Virus record (IMG/VR): IMGVR_UViG_3300046492_000170
Coordinates: 1-42,089 of that record
Source: a virus
Reading direction: 5' to 3' (one strand)
DNA: 42,089 bases
Shown here: positions 22,801 through 31,258 of the stretch, piece by piece
Position numbering within the stretch: position 1 is the first letter of the stretch
How the letters are laid out: each line of letters begins with the position of its first letter
Translations under genes and position numbers: made by a program
Notes under the pieces: generated by a model
Told to the model about the DNA's origin: nothing
What the model saw: the letters and a program-made list of their open reading frames with translations, nothing else
Databases searched by the model: none

Positions 22801-23046
22801 GAAGGTAAGAAAAGTATTCAAACCAAGTTTGGTATTACATTTATTGATTTGACACCTACTAACTACAATCCAACATCAATCAGTTATCAGAACCCTGCAT
22901 TGGATTCTGCAACATTGCTTGAACCAGGTGCTAGCCTGTTCTTGGATTATCAGGAAGTTGCTGACTTCATTAATAACTCTGTTGCAACAGCTAAAACAGA
23001 AGATACGACATCCAGCTCATCTGAAGTTGGTGGTCACGTAGCTTAA
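19831..23046 (+). CDS. Baseplate hub-like protein
   Basis: 1071 residues. The first 240 residues are Ala/Ser/Asn/Thr-rich and helical (A-V-S-A-V-N-S-T-V-A-S). From about residue 245, V-K-L-Y-I-E-G-V-Q-V-P-F-E-A-I-S-I-S followed by L-L-F-W-G-H-I-L-V-G and S-I-T-F-H-C-E-H-K is the pattern of the ring-forming domain of gp27/gpD-like tail hub proteins. The remaining part is mixed, with a C-terminal beta-rich end. Such hubs form the trimeric centre of the baseplate around which the spike sits. No lysozyme active site is seen. Spacing to the previous gene is two bases. Other baseplate identities are possible. Confidence 0.65.
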   Translation: MSLFDAIKNVTINTVMSQNKGLSKITSTTFSQAGTSINSIRNQTLGSVNASLGNTDYSSQLYNPVTQMSNFALSQATGPGQQDAIATATNNAYAAVDSSFNAAFPSGTSVTLFDIQTASTQAISSGVSNLANSFSAIDGSFVSPALSIGNAALVGAGNTADALVTSVFNTATNTVNSAVSAVNSTVASVVAAKNAISSAANSAIDLVSGATSADSAAASVFGGAGVSAVDEGKVDGTVNNTDIIYQDVKLYIEGVQVPFEAISISQGIGSLPTASIQIPPQPGLLDIARYYQPKVHIFYSDKNYGGDRLLFWGHILVGNYSKSRQNSSSSITFHCEHKNSLLSTVTLEFSGYASNATTILNDQNPDQATAKVNNLNSTLAIIKALQGITGLQSDSKDLLDPSNTTVSQADVSKLSKRFQNFEKRLIGMPSAIMNFWNQLKKECYADITLNTIMADMYIPLVEDGLGFFDRMAGHTIIENLIDTSKQDYCPGGVTPSSTAKPVMVPPAYRLNSISAIKSSLAVSTIGNMLGFSGELTTFLQMFSDFYSAVEYEILTLASPAEVPVDPDANVGNMDIPSTYASVDKMAIETIIKPQIPFYYSPICNVLFPKMYGTINVTQDESQIPSRLSAFSDIIPGSQGQIGSQYRAPNSIREAVAYGAAMSNAAKGTNLQVNLQGTTGQSFNVPGKYEVGRGVRHKRITLPNWLAQLLKGKIQDIGSPNNETWPDKTDPDYKALCDLHAAWIDRYGFDVTVFDDGTSEDTRNTDKDSLDPYSQKSDIHPFQRLLFATADYEYTKAVVASRMGNVDGIFNPYIVPGYPMEILDDSPNAPSFHAMCSSVTHSFTSRGISTSIGFVAACTYTEMVNYYMQPLHPWLQTALAIVNTEPGQSGKSSTDGDGYGNPPDDLQVNSTILFNEAAKFAADEFYKSVLGVSAVAIDDLYDFEMGRVIPVKRSSGLLVESTETSKPTANGGEANDFLTAVGNLRLVMRPIEGKKSIQTKFGITFIDLTPTNYNPTSISYQNPALDSATLLEPGASLFLDYQEVADFINNSVATAKTEDTTSSSSEVGGHVA

Positions 23047-23050
23047 GGAG

Positions 23051-23057
23051 TAAAATA
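23051..23057 (+). promoter_or_regulatory. TAAAATA, five bases before an ATG
   Basis: AAGGAGTAAAATAACACTATG: TAAAATA-N5-ATG with AAGGAG before it. Third member of the set with 14081-14087 and 17257-17263. Confidence 0.3.
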
Positions 23058-23062
23058 ACACT

Positions 23063-23290
23063 ATGTCAATCGCATCAACTATCACAGACGGATTCGCAGC
23101 CCTTGGAGAAGTTAAAGGCGGGCTGCCTAGAAGCGTTAATATCCCGACTAACATTTACCAATCAGGTATGTTGTCTGACACCTCATGGGCAGACGACTGC
23201 TTTGTCTATCAGAAGTTTTCTGCTAGGCTTCAGGCCTATATGATTGGTTACGTTAACAGCGTTTACTCTAACTACAGCGTTTATCTATAA
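23063..23290 (+). CDS. Small tail-operon protein, 75 residues
   Basis: Not recognised. Begins M-S-I-A-S-T-I-T-D-G-F and is mildly hydrophobic with Tyr/Ser-rich C terminus. Length and structure class match the 75-residue protein at 17269, but I see no clear sequence similarity. The stop shares a base with the sigma factor start (TAATG), so the two are probably co-translated. A small baseplate component is likely from context. Confidence 0.6.
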   Translation: MSIASTITDGFAALGEVKGGLPRSVNIPTNIYQSGMLSDTSWADDCFVYQKFSARLQAYMIGYVNSVYSNYSVYL

Positions 23291-24003
23291 TGGAAGAAAC
23301 AGAAAAGCCCGCATGGATCGATTATCGATCAAAAGACCAAGAGCTATACGACCAGTGGAAAAAGACTGGGAGTAAAACTCATCTTGGCGCTCTAGTTAAT
23401 CAGCTTAGCGGCGTTATTTACCAAGAAGTGAATCGTCAATCAGGTAGCTTGCCTAGTGCTGCTTTAAGTGCGGAAGCTAAGAAGTGGGCTATTAAAGCTA
23501 TTCACAGCTACGACCCTGCAAAGGGTACACAGCTCTCTACTCACGTTACGAATTATCTTCAGCGCGTACGCCGTCTTAATTACAAGTATCAAAATGCAGT
23601 GCGTCTTCCCGAGAATATGCAACTCTTGTACAGAGATTGGAACTCTGCAAATCAGGAGCTAGCAGATCAGCTTAATCGTGATCCTACTGAGGAAGAACTT
23701 GCTAAAGCGTTGGGTTGGTCAAAGCCTCAAGTTATCAAGTACAAGAACTCTCTTTACTCGGACTTGGTTGAATCAGCATCCGACAAACCAGCAGAATTCA
23801 CTCAGTACAACGAGAATGCTGAGCTTATGGCATATCTTATGAGTCAGCTATCTTCTGATGAAAAATTTATTTTCGACAACGTTAAAGAAATGCCTGCACC
23901 GAAGATCGCAGAAAAGCTAGGTGTGAACATCAATCGCTATAATTACATCAAGAAACAGTTGATTAACAAAATCGAAAAAACCAAACGAGAAATCGGACTA
24001 TAA
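23290..24003 (+). CDS. Sigma-70-family RNA polymerase sigma factor
   Basis: 237 residues with sigma domain layout. Region 2 at about 66-107: A-I-H-S-Y-D-P-A-K-G-T-Q-L-S-T-H-V then a basic helix (Q-R-V-R-R-L-N-Y-K), matching the F-D-P-x-K-G-x-x-F-x-T-Y-A signature. Region 3 at 108-160: D-P-T-E-E-E-L-A-K-A-L-G. Region 4 at 185-234 includes a helix-turn-helix (P-K-I-A-E-K-L-G-V-N-I-N-R-Y). Region 1 is absent, like FliA-type and phage factors. It would direct host RNA polymerase to phage promoters, most plausibly the late genes. It lies inside the baseplate operon with one-base overlaps to both neighbours, an unusual place for a regulator. Confidence 0.85.
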   Translation: MEETEKPAWIDYRSKDQELYDQWKKTGSKTHLGALVNQLSGVIYQEVNRQSGSLPSAALSAEAKKWAIKAIHSYDPAKGTQLSTHVTNYLQRVRRLNYKYQNAVRLPENMQLLYRDWNSANQELADQLNRDPTEEELAKALGWSKPQVIKYKNSLYSDLVESASDKPAEFTQYNENAELMAYLMSQLSSDEKFIFDNVKEMPAPKIAEKLGVNINRYNYIKKQLINKIEKTKREIGL

Positions 24004-24395
24004 TGGCAATCGACGCTAATTCGGCAGTAGGCCAAGCACAAAATATCTACAATAGCTTGGCTAAATACTTTTCTGACATGACTACATATCTTGGCAGTGG
24101 AGGCGCTTGTCCGGATTTCAACGATTATGTTGGTACGATTGATTTTTCAGAGCTTCACCGAGTAACAGCTATGGCTCAATCAGGCAGCTCCAATTATCCA
24201 AACGGTGCTGCTATTGAGAGTATTCATCACATCACTTCTGTTCTGCGCGAGTTTGCACTTCGTACAAAGAACAAGGCTCAATACTATGGTGATGGTCAAG
24301 GTGAAGCTACTGACGAATCTAATTACTACGCTACGCTTAAGACTTCTACCGTAAGTACGTTAAGCGGGATCGTAACACCTGGAGGTACAATGTAA
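24003..24395 (+). CDS. Hypothetical protein of the baseplate operon
   Basis: 130 residues, mostly helical, not recognised. It contains A-C-P-D-F-N-D-Y-V-G-T-I-D-F-S and ends Gly/Thr-rich. One-base TAATG overlaps on both sides tie it to the sigma factor and to the gp25-like protein. A small baseplate wedge part is possible; no further evidence is seen. Confidence 0.6.
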   Translation: MAIDANSAVGQAQNIYNSLAKYFSDMTTYLGSGGACPDFNDYVGTIDFSELHRVTAMAQSGSSNYPNGAAIESIHHITSVLREFALRTKNKAQYYGDGQGEATDESNYYATLKTSTVSTLSGIVTPGGTM

Positions 24396-24928
24396 TGGCT
24401 GGTTTAAACTTTAACTTTAACCAACGTATCGGTACGACCTCCAACCTGCCACAAGGCGGGACTTATGACTTGCTATTTATTTCGTTTCCAGGTGGCTTCC
24501 CACAGAGCCAACTTATATTCGAAATTGCTGATACTCCGCGTAAAGTAACAGGTCTCCAGAAAGTAGCTCAGATGTTCCTGAAACTTCTCTTTACTCGTAA
24601 AGGTAGCAATGTTATCATCCCGGCTCAGGGTACGTTCTTCTCAGACTTCGTAATTAATGCAAATCGTGTTGAAGATACTGACACTACTTTGATCGCTGAT
24701 CTAACTGAGCAGATTACCGATGCGCAAGGTCAGTGTCAGTACATTATGAATACCACCGATTCTGACGTTGCAAGTCAATTAAAGACTGTGCAAATGCTCG
24801 GTATTGACGTAACCAAAGAATCAATTGTTATCTATCTGCGTATTCTGACCAATGCCGGAGCTATGGCTTCTATCGCCGTACCGTTCCCACAATTGGATCT
24901 TCCTCTTTCAGATCAAATGTCTAAGTAA
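24395..24928 (+). CDS. Baseplate protein, gp25/W-like
   Basis: 177 residues. The segment L-L-F-T-R-K-G-S-N-V-I-I-P-A-Q-G-T at about residue 63-80 and the following helix with L-T-E-Q-I-T resemble the gp25/gpW baseplate family, in which a short beta and helix protein begins sheath assembly. A gp25-like gene just before the gp6/J-like gene is a common order. The rest is less typical and longer than the family's usual 110-140 residues. The match is partial, so moderate confidence. Confidence 0.5.
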   Translation: MAGLNFNFNQRIGTTSNLPQGGTYDLLFISFPGGFPQSQLIFEIADTPRKVTGLQKVAQMFLKLLFTRKGSNVIIPAQGTFFSDFVINANRVEDTDTTLIADLTEQITDAQGQCQYIMNTTDSDVASQLKTVQMLGIDVTKESIVIYLRILTNAGAMASIAVPFPQLDLPLSDQMSK

Positions 24929-24991
24929 TAGGGCTGGTGCGTTGCATGTAGAAGGATTAAACTACTACAAGTAACGTACTGACCTATAACT

Positions 24992-27388
24992 ATGGCAAAT
25001 TTCTACTCTGTTCTACCTGGCCTTCAACCCTCAGCGCAAGATATTCTTGAAGCCGAGCTTCTAGCCAAGCAAATTCTTGAAGCACAATATCCAGACCTAG
25101 ACCTCCGAGAAGGTACAGGGCTTCGTGATATGGTTCTGCGACCATCTGCTATGCTACTGGCACTGGTTCGTCTTGGTATCGATTACTACTTTGCTCAGAA
25201 CACTATTGCTGGAGTAAATGATACTACTCCTACTAGCATCGTTGATAACATTCTTTCAAACTGGTTTATTAACCGTAACCTTGGTACTCGTGCTGTTATT
25301 AGCGCACGTCTATTCTTTGCCAAGCAAAAGAACGTATCTCTAACGACTGATATCTTTTTCTCAACCGATAACATCTCTAAGTTCTTCCCTCAGGCTGCAG
25401 TTACATTCAGCTCAGGCACGCTTACATATGATGCTTTCCAAAACGAATACTATGTTGACGTTGACCTAGTTGCAGAAGCAGAAGGAACACAGTACAACAT
25501 CGGTTCAGGCTCACTTCTTTACTTCTCTAACTTTGATCCGTACTTCCTTCACGCAGAAATTAACTTCCTGAAGGATACTTCAGTATCATCAGAGACTAAC
25601 GAAGAGTTTATTACACGTGCTCAGAACGCTATTTCTACACGTAATCTGATTAACGATCCATCAATCAGTTCAAACCTGCAGAATACCTTTAACTTTCTGG
25701 ATAAGATCGTTTCAATCGGTATGGGAGATCCTGAAATGATTCGAGATCAGATTCAGGCTGTATTCACAGGTCAGCTAGCACAGCTCATTACTCAGCTTAC
25801 CAGCTCAGGTACTACTGCGACTGCTACCTTGGCTAATCACGGCTACAACTCAGGCCAAACTGTAACCATTGCAGGTGGTGCTCCGACGACATACAACGGT
25901 TCATATACGATTACCGTAGTTGATACTTCGCACTTCACGTATCAGATGGCTACGGCTGCAACTAACGTAACAGTTCTTCCTACTGTTCAGGCTGTGAACT
26001 CACCATTGCTTATCCATAACGGCGGCATGGTTGACGTGTACTGTGGCAACACCATTGCTACGTCAATCGTACAGGTTACAACAGACGATTTTGGTGATGC
26101 TGACTTGACTGGCGCAATCTACAACTTCACACGTAGCTCTGTAAGCGGTGGAAGCTCAGACGATACTATTCCTTTTCTAGCCACGATCTCTGCTTCAAGC
26201 ACGACGGTTGCAGCTAATCTAGGTCTTGTTCACGTTGCTTCAACTAGCCACGGACTATCAACTGGCCAAATGGTTACAGTGTCAGGTCTTGTTGAAACGT
26301 TGCCTATTACTTCGATTTCATGCTCGGCAATTACTGTAACTGTAGTTTCTGCTAACCACGGTCTGACAAGTGGTACGTCTGTAACCATTCAAGGCGTAAC
26401 ACCGATTCAGTACAATGGTACGTTCCCGATTAACGTAGTTGATGCTAATACTTTCAACTACATCGTATCATTTAACATTGCAACGCCCGGTTCTGGCTCA
26501 TCAATGCTTATTGCCAACCCATCGCTTACAGGACAGTTTTCTGTAAACGTGCTAAGTGCAAATGCGTTTGACATTGTAATGCCTGGCCTTTGGACAAATG
26601 CTACCGTCACTAACAACATCGTTATTAACTATGCTGTACCATTTACCTTTAAAAACAAAAATACGCAAAGCCAAGCTATTACTGCGCTTACTTGCACAGG
26701 TACTACTGTTACCGTAACAATTCCTAACCACGGAATTACTGAGAACCGCTATGTGACAATTCGTGGTGCAACTCCATCCGATTACAACGGTACATGGCTA
26801 GTAACTAACGCTCTTAATAAAGATCAGTTCCAATTCACAGTTCCAGTAACTATCGGAAGTCCTGGTTCAAATGCAGTATGTGATTCTGTTATTCCTTGGT
26901 TCGATTATGGTTTTAGCTCCCGTCAAGACTTGGTTGTAAGCTTTGGTTCACTCTATGCTAATCAAACAGCAAGTTTCCAAATCAGCTTCTTTGATAACGT
27001 TGATAGCGTACAGTCATATCTAGAGAACTCAACAAACCGTGTACTGTGTGGAGATTTGCTTGCTCGTGGATTTAACTTCTACTTGATCGATCTGTCAGTA
27101 ACTGGCTATAATGGCGTGTCCCCAGATGCGACCGTAATTACTGAAACTACAAAGAATTTCTTCAGTAATATGAATCCAGGTGATACCTTGATTCTTTCAG
27201 ATCTTATGGCTCAGCTTTCACTAGCCGGTATTACGAATATCAAGACTCCGCTTGGCGTAGCTTACACTCATTACACTCGTGACTTGATTCCTGCAACCAC
27301 AGGTATGATCACTGACTATCTAGATCCAGCAGATAGAACTAACATCTTTATACTGAACACTGTAACAACGAATAACCAAACAGTTTAA
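24992..27388 (+). CDS. Baseplate wedge protein, gp6/J-like, with inserted repeat domains
   Basis: 798 residues. Residues 1-260 show the J/gp6 pattern (E-A-Q-Y-P-D-L-D-L-R-E-G-T-G-L-R-D, later T-N-E-E-F-I-T-R-A-Q-N-A). The C-terminal 170 residues finish that fold. Between them are copies of a small beta module with N-H-G-x-x-x-G-x-x-V-T-I-x-G and Y-N-G: residues about 268-320, 398-530 and 565-617. The middle one is itself split by another copy at 442-510, so one module is nested in another. These wedge proteins join the hub to the outer baseplate; the modules probably decorate the surface. Much of the length excess over the family comes from them. No Shine-Dalgarno; the ATG is preceded by CTATAACT. 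Confidence 0.75.
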   Translation: MANFYSVLPGLQPSAQDILEAELLAKQILEAQYPDLDLREGTGLRDMVLRPSAMLLALVRLGIDYYFAQNTIAGVNDTTPTSIVDNILSNWFINRNLGTRAVISARLFFAKQKNVSLTTDIFFSTDNISKFFPQAAVTFSSGTLTYDAFQNEYYVDVDLVAEAEGTQYNIGSGSLLYFSNFDPYFLHAEINFLKDTSVSSETNEEFITRAQNAISTRNLINDPSISSNLQNTFNFLDKIVSIGMGDPEMIRDQIQAVFTGQLAQLITQLTSSGTTATATLANHGYNSGQTVTIAGGAPTTYNGSYTITVVDTSHFTYQMATAATNVTVLPTVQAVNSPLLIHNGGMVDVYCGNTIATSIVQVTTDDFGDADLTGAIYNFTRSSVSGGSSDDTIPFLATISASSTTVAANLGLVHVASTSHGLSTGQMVTVSGLVETLPITSISCSAITVTVVSANHGLTSGTSVTIQGVTPIQYNGTFPINVVDANTFNYIVSFNIATPGSGSSMLIANPSLTGQFSVNVLSANAFDIVMPGLWTNATVTNNIVINYAVPFTFKNKNTQSQAITALTCTGTTVTVTIPNHGITENRYVTIRGATPSDYNGTWLVTNALNKDQFQFTVPVTIGSPGSNAVCDSVIPWFDYGFSSRQDLVVSFGSLYANQTASFQISFFDNVDSVQSYLENSTNRVLCGDLLARGFNFYLIDLSVTGYNGVSPDATVITETTKNFFSNMNPGDTLILSDLMAQLSLAGITNIKTPLGVAYTHYTRDLIPATTGMITDYLDPADRTNIFILNTVTTNNQTV

Positions 27389-27390
27389 CT

Positions 27391-29592
27391 ATGACTCGTG
27401 CTAACTTCACTGAAAACGGCCTGAACATCGGGCAGAACCTAACGAATATGACGTACCTATATGGTATTTCAGATTTCTTCACGGTTCTGTTCGAGGATAC
27501 AGACCGTATGAACCTTATCCTTGAAGCTGGCACAGAAGGGGCTGCAGAAACTTACAGCAAGTTCTTGCAGCTTACCTCGTCAATTAGTCTTGCAACGATT
27601 CAGGAAACTATTGGCTCATCTATTGAGCTTGTTATTCTTCCTGCATCCAACGCAGTGCAAGGCCAAGTAAACACGTACAAGGTCGGCAAGGCAATTACCT
27701 CAAGTCGATACATTGCTAACCGTCCATTTCTTCCCACGGTAATTCTTGAGGAAGACGTTGACTATCATCTAGAAACAGCACTTGACGGAACTATGAATGT
27801 TCGCTTTGCTGCTGACATTTCAGATAAGGGCTTTTCATCTAACACAGATGTCAATGGCGTTCGTCAGTATGCAATGTGGTTCGTAGATGCAACAATCGAT
27901 GAAAACCTTATCTCAACGATGTTCGGTGATTTGATTGGCGTTGATCCTGAGAGTTCAACTGATGCATTCTACAACTTCGTTTACGGCCTATACTACGTAT
28001 ACGTTAATGGCCCTACTCTTGATTTAGTTCGCAAGGGATTAAACCTTGTTCTTGGCATGCCTTTGGCTCGTGCAAATGAGACTGTTCTTGATGTTCGTAA
28101 CTATCTTGAGACTGACCAGTACATCGTTATTACTGACCAGAACCAATATCTAATTCCTTTCGGGGTTGTTCCTAACGTTGTACCGGGAGATAGCATCGTC
28201 ACAGGTCAAGAGTTAGCTCAATGGGTTGAGATTCAGGATTACCTGAGTGATGGAGAGTGGTGGCTTAATTTACAGATTCCAGCTTCAATCATTCCTGAAC
28301 TACCGGCTGGTCAGAAGGATAGATTTGCAACTGAAGGTAGTCACTTCGACTATCTAATGCGCAACTACCTAAAGAAACACACGTTTCTAGTAAACGTGAA
28401 GGTAGACTCGTTTAAAAATATTCAAACGTTCCAGCAGCTATCGGACATTATTAACAAAGTAAAACCTACGTACACTCAGCCGATTTACGTTTGGTCTATT
28501 ACTGCGATGACAGAAGAGCTTACTCTAAGCGATGATCTGTCTACGTACCGTGTTGATCCTAGCCGTTGTGAAAAGATTCAATATCCTATCGCTCGTATGC
28601 GCAGGGATAATACTGATGACCCTATTAAGCGTGGTTGCCCTACGTTCATTCGCTCTAACGTACCAATGTGGGTCACAAAGATTCTAGGTACTGACGAGCT
28701 TATCAACGGAAATCAGACTACTGTTAATGGCGGTTCACTATCAGGGTTTATCAACCCTCAGGCTCAATTCCGTGCAAATACAACACAGGAAACATCTTGG
28801 CTTACTGCTATGTTCCAACGTGGACATGACCAGACTCAGATTCGCCGTGACAAAGTAGCGTTCAACCGTAGTCGTGGTGACTTGACAGTTGCTAATGGCA
28901 AAGCCGTAACTTGGTACGACATCCCTGCCGGTATGAAGGTTGTTCCGCTTTACATTACCAAGCAATACGACATTGCTGCTAAATGCTTATCTGTAGGCAC
29001 AGACGTTCCGCCTACTGGTCAGTGGGTGTTTTCCATTTTCAACCCTTCTAATTCTGGCCTTGCAATTAACGTGGCGGCGATTAATGATAGCGGATCGTCT
29101 TTTACAATAAACCCGCTTGTAACGTTTTTTAACACTTTGTTTTTCCGTGGCACTAACGTAGGTTATCTGGGAGCATTGATTCCTGATCTTGGAATGCAAG
29201 CAACGTATGCGCCTACTCCAGCAGACATTGGATTAGCAGACTATTTGATGGGCGTTCGTATTCTAGAAGATACAGTTGGAATTTACTGGGTCACAGAGAA
29301 TGCTTCTATTGAATCTCCTCAGTACTTCCCAGTAGAAGAAATGGATAGAGCTGTTATTAGTTATGATATGCCGTTGACTCGTGGACACCAAGCAATTGGA
29401 ACTCCGCATTATACTTTGCGCGGCTCAGATCTTAACTATACTGGTGATTCGAGCATTGACGGCACTGCGATTAATGAAGAATCCGGCTATAATAACTCTA
29501 TAACTCCGAACACTTATTCGGACAAATATAACTCGTCAGTTACAATTACCAGAGGTGGTGCAGTTATCACCCATGCCCAAGAACTTAGTTAA
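27391..29592 (+). CDS. Large baseplate/tail structural protein
   Basis: 733 residues, not matched to a named family with certainty. Acidic N terminus; L-V-Y-V-N-G-P-T-L-D-L-V-R-K-like segment (around 205-225) and E-G-S-H-F-D-Y-L-M-R-N-Y (around 317-328) look like phage baseplate proteins following the J protein. C-terminal part beta-rich, with several Pro/Thr-rich turns. It starts two bases after the previous stop. A wedge protein or tail-fibre attachment protein is a reasonable guess. Confidence 0.65.
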   Translation: MTRANFTENGLNIGQNLTNMTYLYGISDFFTVLFEDTDRMNLILEAGTEGAAETYSKFLQLTSSISLATIQETIGSSIELVILPASNAVQGQVNTYKVGKAITSSRYIANRPFLPTVILEEDVDYHLETALDGTMNVRFAADISDKGFSSNTDVNGVRQYAMWFVDATIDENLISTMFGDLIGVDPESSTDAFYNFVYGLYYVYVNGPTLDLVRKGLNLVLGMPLARANETVLDVRNYLETDQYIVITDQNQYLIPFGVVPNVVPGDSIVTGQELAQWVEIQDYLSDGEWWLNLQIPASIIPELPAGQKDRFATEGSHFDYLMRNYLKKHTFLVNVKVDSFKNIQTFQQLSDIINKVKPTYTQPIYVWSITAMTEELTLSDDLSTYRVDPSRCEKIQYPIARMRRDNTDDPIKRGCPTFIRSNVPMWVTKILGTDELINGNQTTVNGGSLSGFINPQAQFRANTTQETSWLTAMFQRGHDQTQIRRDKVAFNRSRGDLTVANGKAVTWYDIPAGMKVVPLYITKQYDIAAKCLSVGTDVPPTGQWVFSIFNPSNSGLAINVAAINDSGSSFTINPLVTFFNTLFFRGTNVGYLGALIPDLGMQATYAPTPADIGLADYLMGVRILEDTVGIYWVTENASIESPQYFPVEEMDRAVISYDMPLTRGHQAIGTPHYTLRGSDLNYTGDSSIDGTAINEESGYNNSITPNTYSDKYNSSVTITRGGAVITHAQELS

Positions 29593-29593
29593 C

Positions 29594-30106
29594 ATGAAAG
29601 AACTTATTAATCGCTTCGTTAAACGCTTTCTCAAGATGGTCAATCTTATTCCGCTTGAAGGCGTTTTAAGAGTAGAGAAGTGGTATCCTGATGGCCGTAA
29701 AGAACTGGCTTTTGAAAAGAAAAACCTTATCGTACTTACGGCTAAGCAAGTTCTTCTGAGTAGCCTGTACGTAGCCAACCAGGTGTCTGATCCAATCATT
29801 AATCTGAAGATCGGCACCGGTGGCTGTATCGACCCACAAGGCCTGTTCCCTAAGCCTATCAGCCAAGCTATGTCTTCGCTATTCACGCCTCTCCTTGACG
29901 TTGCTACATCGTTTACTATTAACAATGCGGCGCCTTCGGTTACGTTCATTGCTGACGTTGACCAAGGTACGGCTAACGGTCAATTGATCACAGAAGCAGG
30001 TCTGTATAAGGCCAGTGCAACGATGTTTAATATCAAGACATTTCCTGGTATCCCGAAGACTAGCGAGTTCTCAATCCACTTCGAGTGGACCATCCAGATG
30101 TCTTAA
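29594..30106 (+). CDS. Virion structural protein of the tail-appendage block
   Basis: 170 residues from the ATG at 29594, which follows the previous stop by one base. In-frame GTG at 29555 and ATG at 29573 are alternatives that would overlap the previous gene. The middle (L-K-I-G-T-G-G) and the end (L-I-T-E-A-G-L-Y, then T-F-P-G-I-P-K-T and F-E-W-T-I) belong to a pattern I know from many phage structural proteins just before tail-fibre genes. Role probably as a tail-fibre connector (inference). Confidence 0.65.
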   Translation: MKELINRFVKRFLKMVNLIPLEGVLRVEKWYPDGRKELAFEKKNLIVLTAKQVLLSSLYVANQVSDPIINLKIGTGGCIDPQGLFPKPISQAMSSLFTPLLDVATSFTINNAAPSVTFIADVDQGTANGQLITEAGLYKASATMFNIKTFPGIPKTSEFSIHFEWTIQMS

Positions 30107-30109
30107 GCT

Positions 30110-30481
30110 ATGCCAACGACTACTTCACAGCTTCAAGTAACCACTCAACTAGAAGGTGACAAGATTACTGTCACCGCTCTTATTCTTCCAAACGGTTTCT
30201 TGCCACAAAATATTTTCCTGTATAAAAACACTGGGACAAATGCGCTTGGAGATTACTACGGCGTAGCTAATGTCGAAGAAATGACACGTTTCCAGATTTT
30301 CACTGGAACTGCTATTCCTAAGTTCGGAAATGCATTCGTCAGGTTCAATCAGGCTAAAATTACACTGAGCGTCAACGATGATTCAGCCTCTGTTATTGCA
30401 GCGATTACGCAAGGCGTAACAAACCTAAGCGCAGCGATGAAGCTAGCAGCTAGCACCACTAAAGTTATTACAATTTCATGA
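30110..30481 (+). CDS. Tail-appendage protein, 123 residues
   Basis: Thr/Ala/Ile-rich beta protein with a helical C terminus (V-I-A-A-I-T-Q-G-V-T-N-L-S-A-A-M-K-L-A). Resembles small phage proteins next to tail fibres, but I do not name a family. Starts three bases after the previous stop (TAAGCTATG) and its stop overlaps the next start (ATGA). Confidence 0.6.
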   Translation: MPTTTSQLQVTTQLEGDKITVTALILPNGFLPQNIFLYKNTGTNALGDYYGVANVEEMTRFQIFTGTAIPKFGNAFVRFNQAKITLSVNDDSASVIAAITQGVTNLSAAMKLAASTTKVITIS

Positions 30482-31254
30482 CAACTTCAACGCGACTTTA
30501 CGCAAATAATGCGAAAACAACTCTTGCGTCTTCAGTTCAGCCTGGCGACACAACAATTCAAGTAGCGAATGCTTCGCTGTTTCCACAGCCTACTGCTGGT
30601 CAACACTTCTTAGCAACCATCGATACCGGATCAACTCAAGAAGTTATTCAGGTAAATGGCGTAAGCGGAAATAGCTTTATTAACTGCGTTCGTGGTTTTG
30701 AAGGGGTAGCAGGCACATACCAGGCCGGTACTCGTATTGAAAACCGTGCAACTGCCGGTACTTACGAGTCGTTTGCACGTCTCCAAGACCGTGTTGCACC
30801 TATCACTAACCTTGACTCCTTGTCAGCTCCCGGAGCTTCTGACTCGAACAGCTACGTCACTCAGAGTACTGATGACGGTGGTAACTACATACTAGCATAT
30901 TCAGGAAGTGCAAGCGGTGTATGGAGTTTTACGAATTACCCTACCGTTCTTACTTCAGGTACTCTAGCAGGCGTTGGAACTACTATTTCAATTTCAGTTA
31001 CGAACGCCGCAACTATTATACCTCTACCGTTTGCAGGAAAGTACATTATTCAGTTCATGACTGGTCAGAATAAAGGCTTGGTCAGGGCTATTACTTCGAT
31101 TTCAGGCAACACTATAAACTGGGCTACGGCTCTCCCATTTGCACCGGCTGCATCTGATAGCTACCAAGTCTATCAAAGTGAAGTTTCTAATTTGAACGCA
31201 CTGAATATAGCTGCAAATAATGGTCTTATCTATGCAATCCTTCTTGGTTCTTAA
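30478..31254 (+). CDS. Tail-appendage/fibre-associated protein
   Basis: 258 residues. The N-terminal part (T-T-I-Q-V-A-N-A-S-L-F-P, then I-D-T-G-S-T-Q-E-V-I-Q-V-N-G-V) is a beta domain very common in phage tail proteins that starts with a short surface strand and continues with C-V-R-G-F-E-G-V. The C-terminal half is also beta-rich and ends N-L-N-A-L-N-I-A-A-N-N-G. Probably part of the fibre or baseplate decoration. No catalytic residues seen. Confidence 0.65.
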   Translation: MTTSTRLYANNAKTTLASSVQPGDTTIQVANASLFPQPTAGQHFLATIDTGSTQEVIQVNGVSGNSFINCVRGFEGVAGTYQAGTRIENRATAGTYESFARLQDRVAPITNLDSLSAPGASDSNSYVTQSTDDGGNYILAYSGSASGVWSFTNYPTVLTSGTLAGVGTTISISVTNAATIIPLPFAGKYIIQFMTGQNKGLVRAITSISGNTINWATALPFAPAASDSYQVYQSEVSNLNALNIAANNGLIYAILLGS

Positions 31255-31258
31255 TTAA

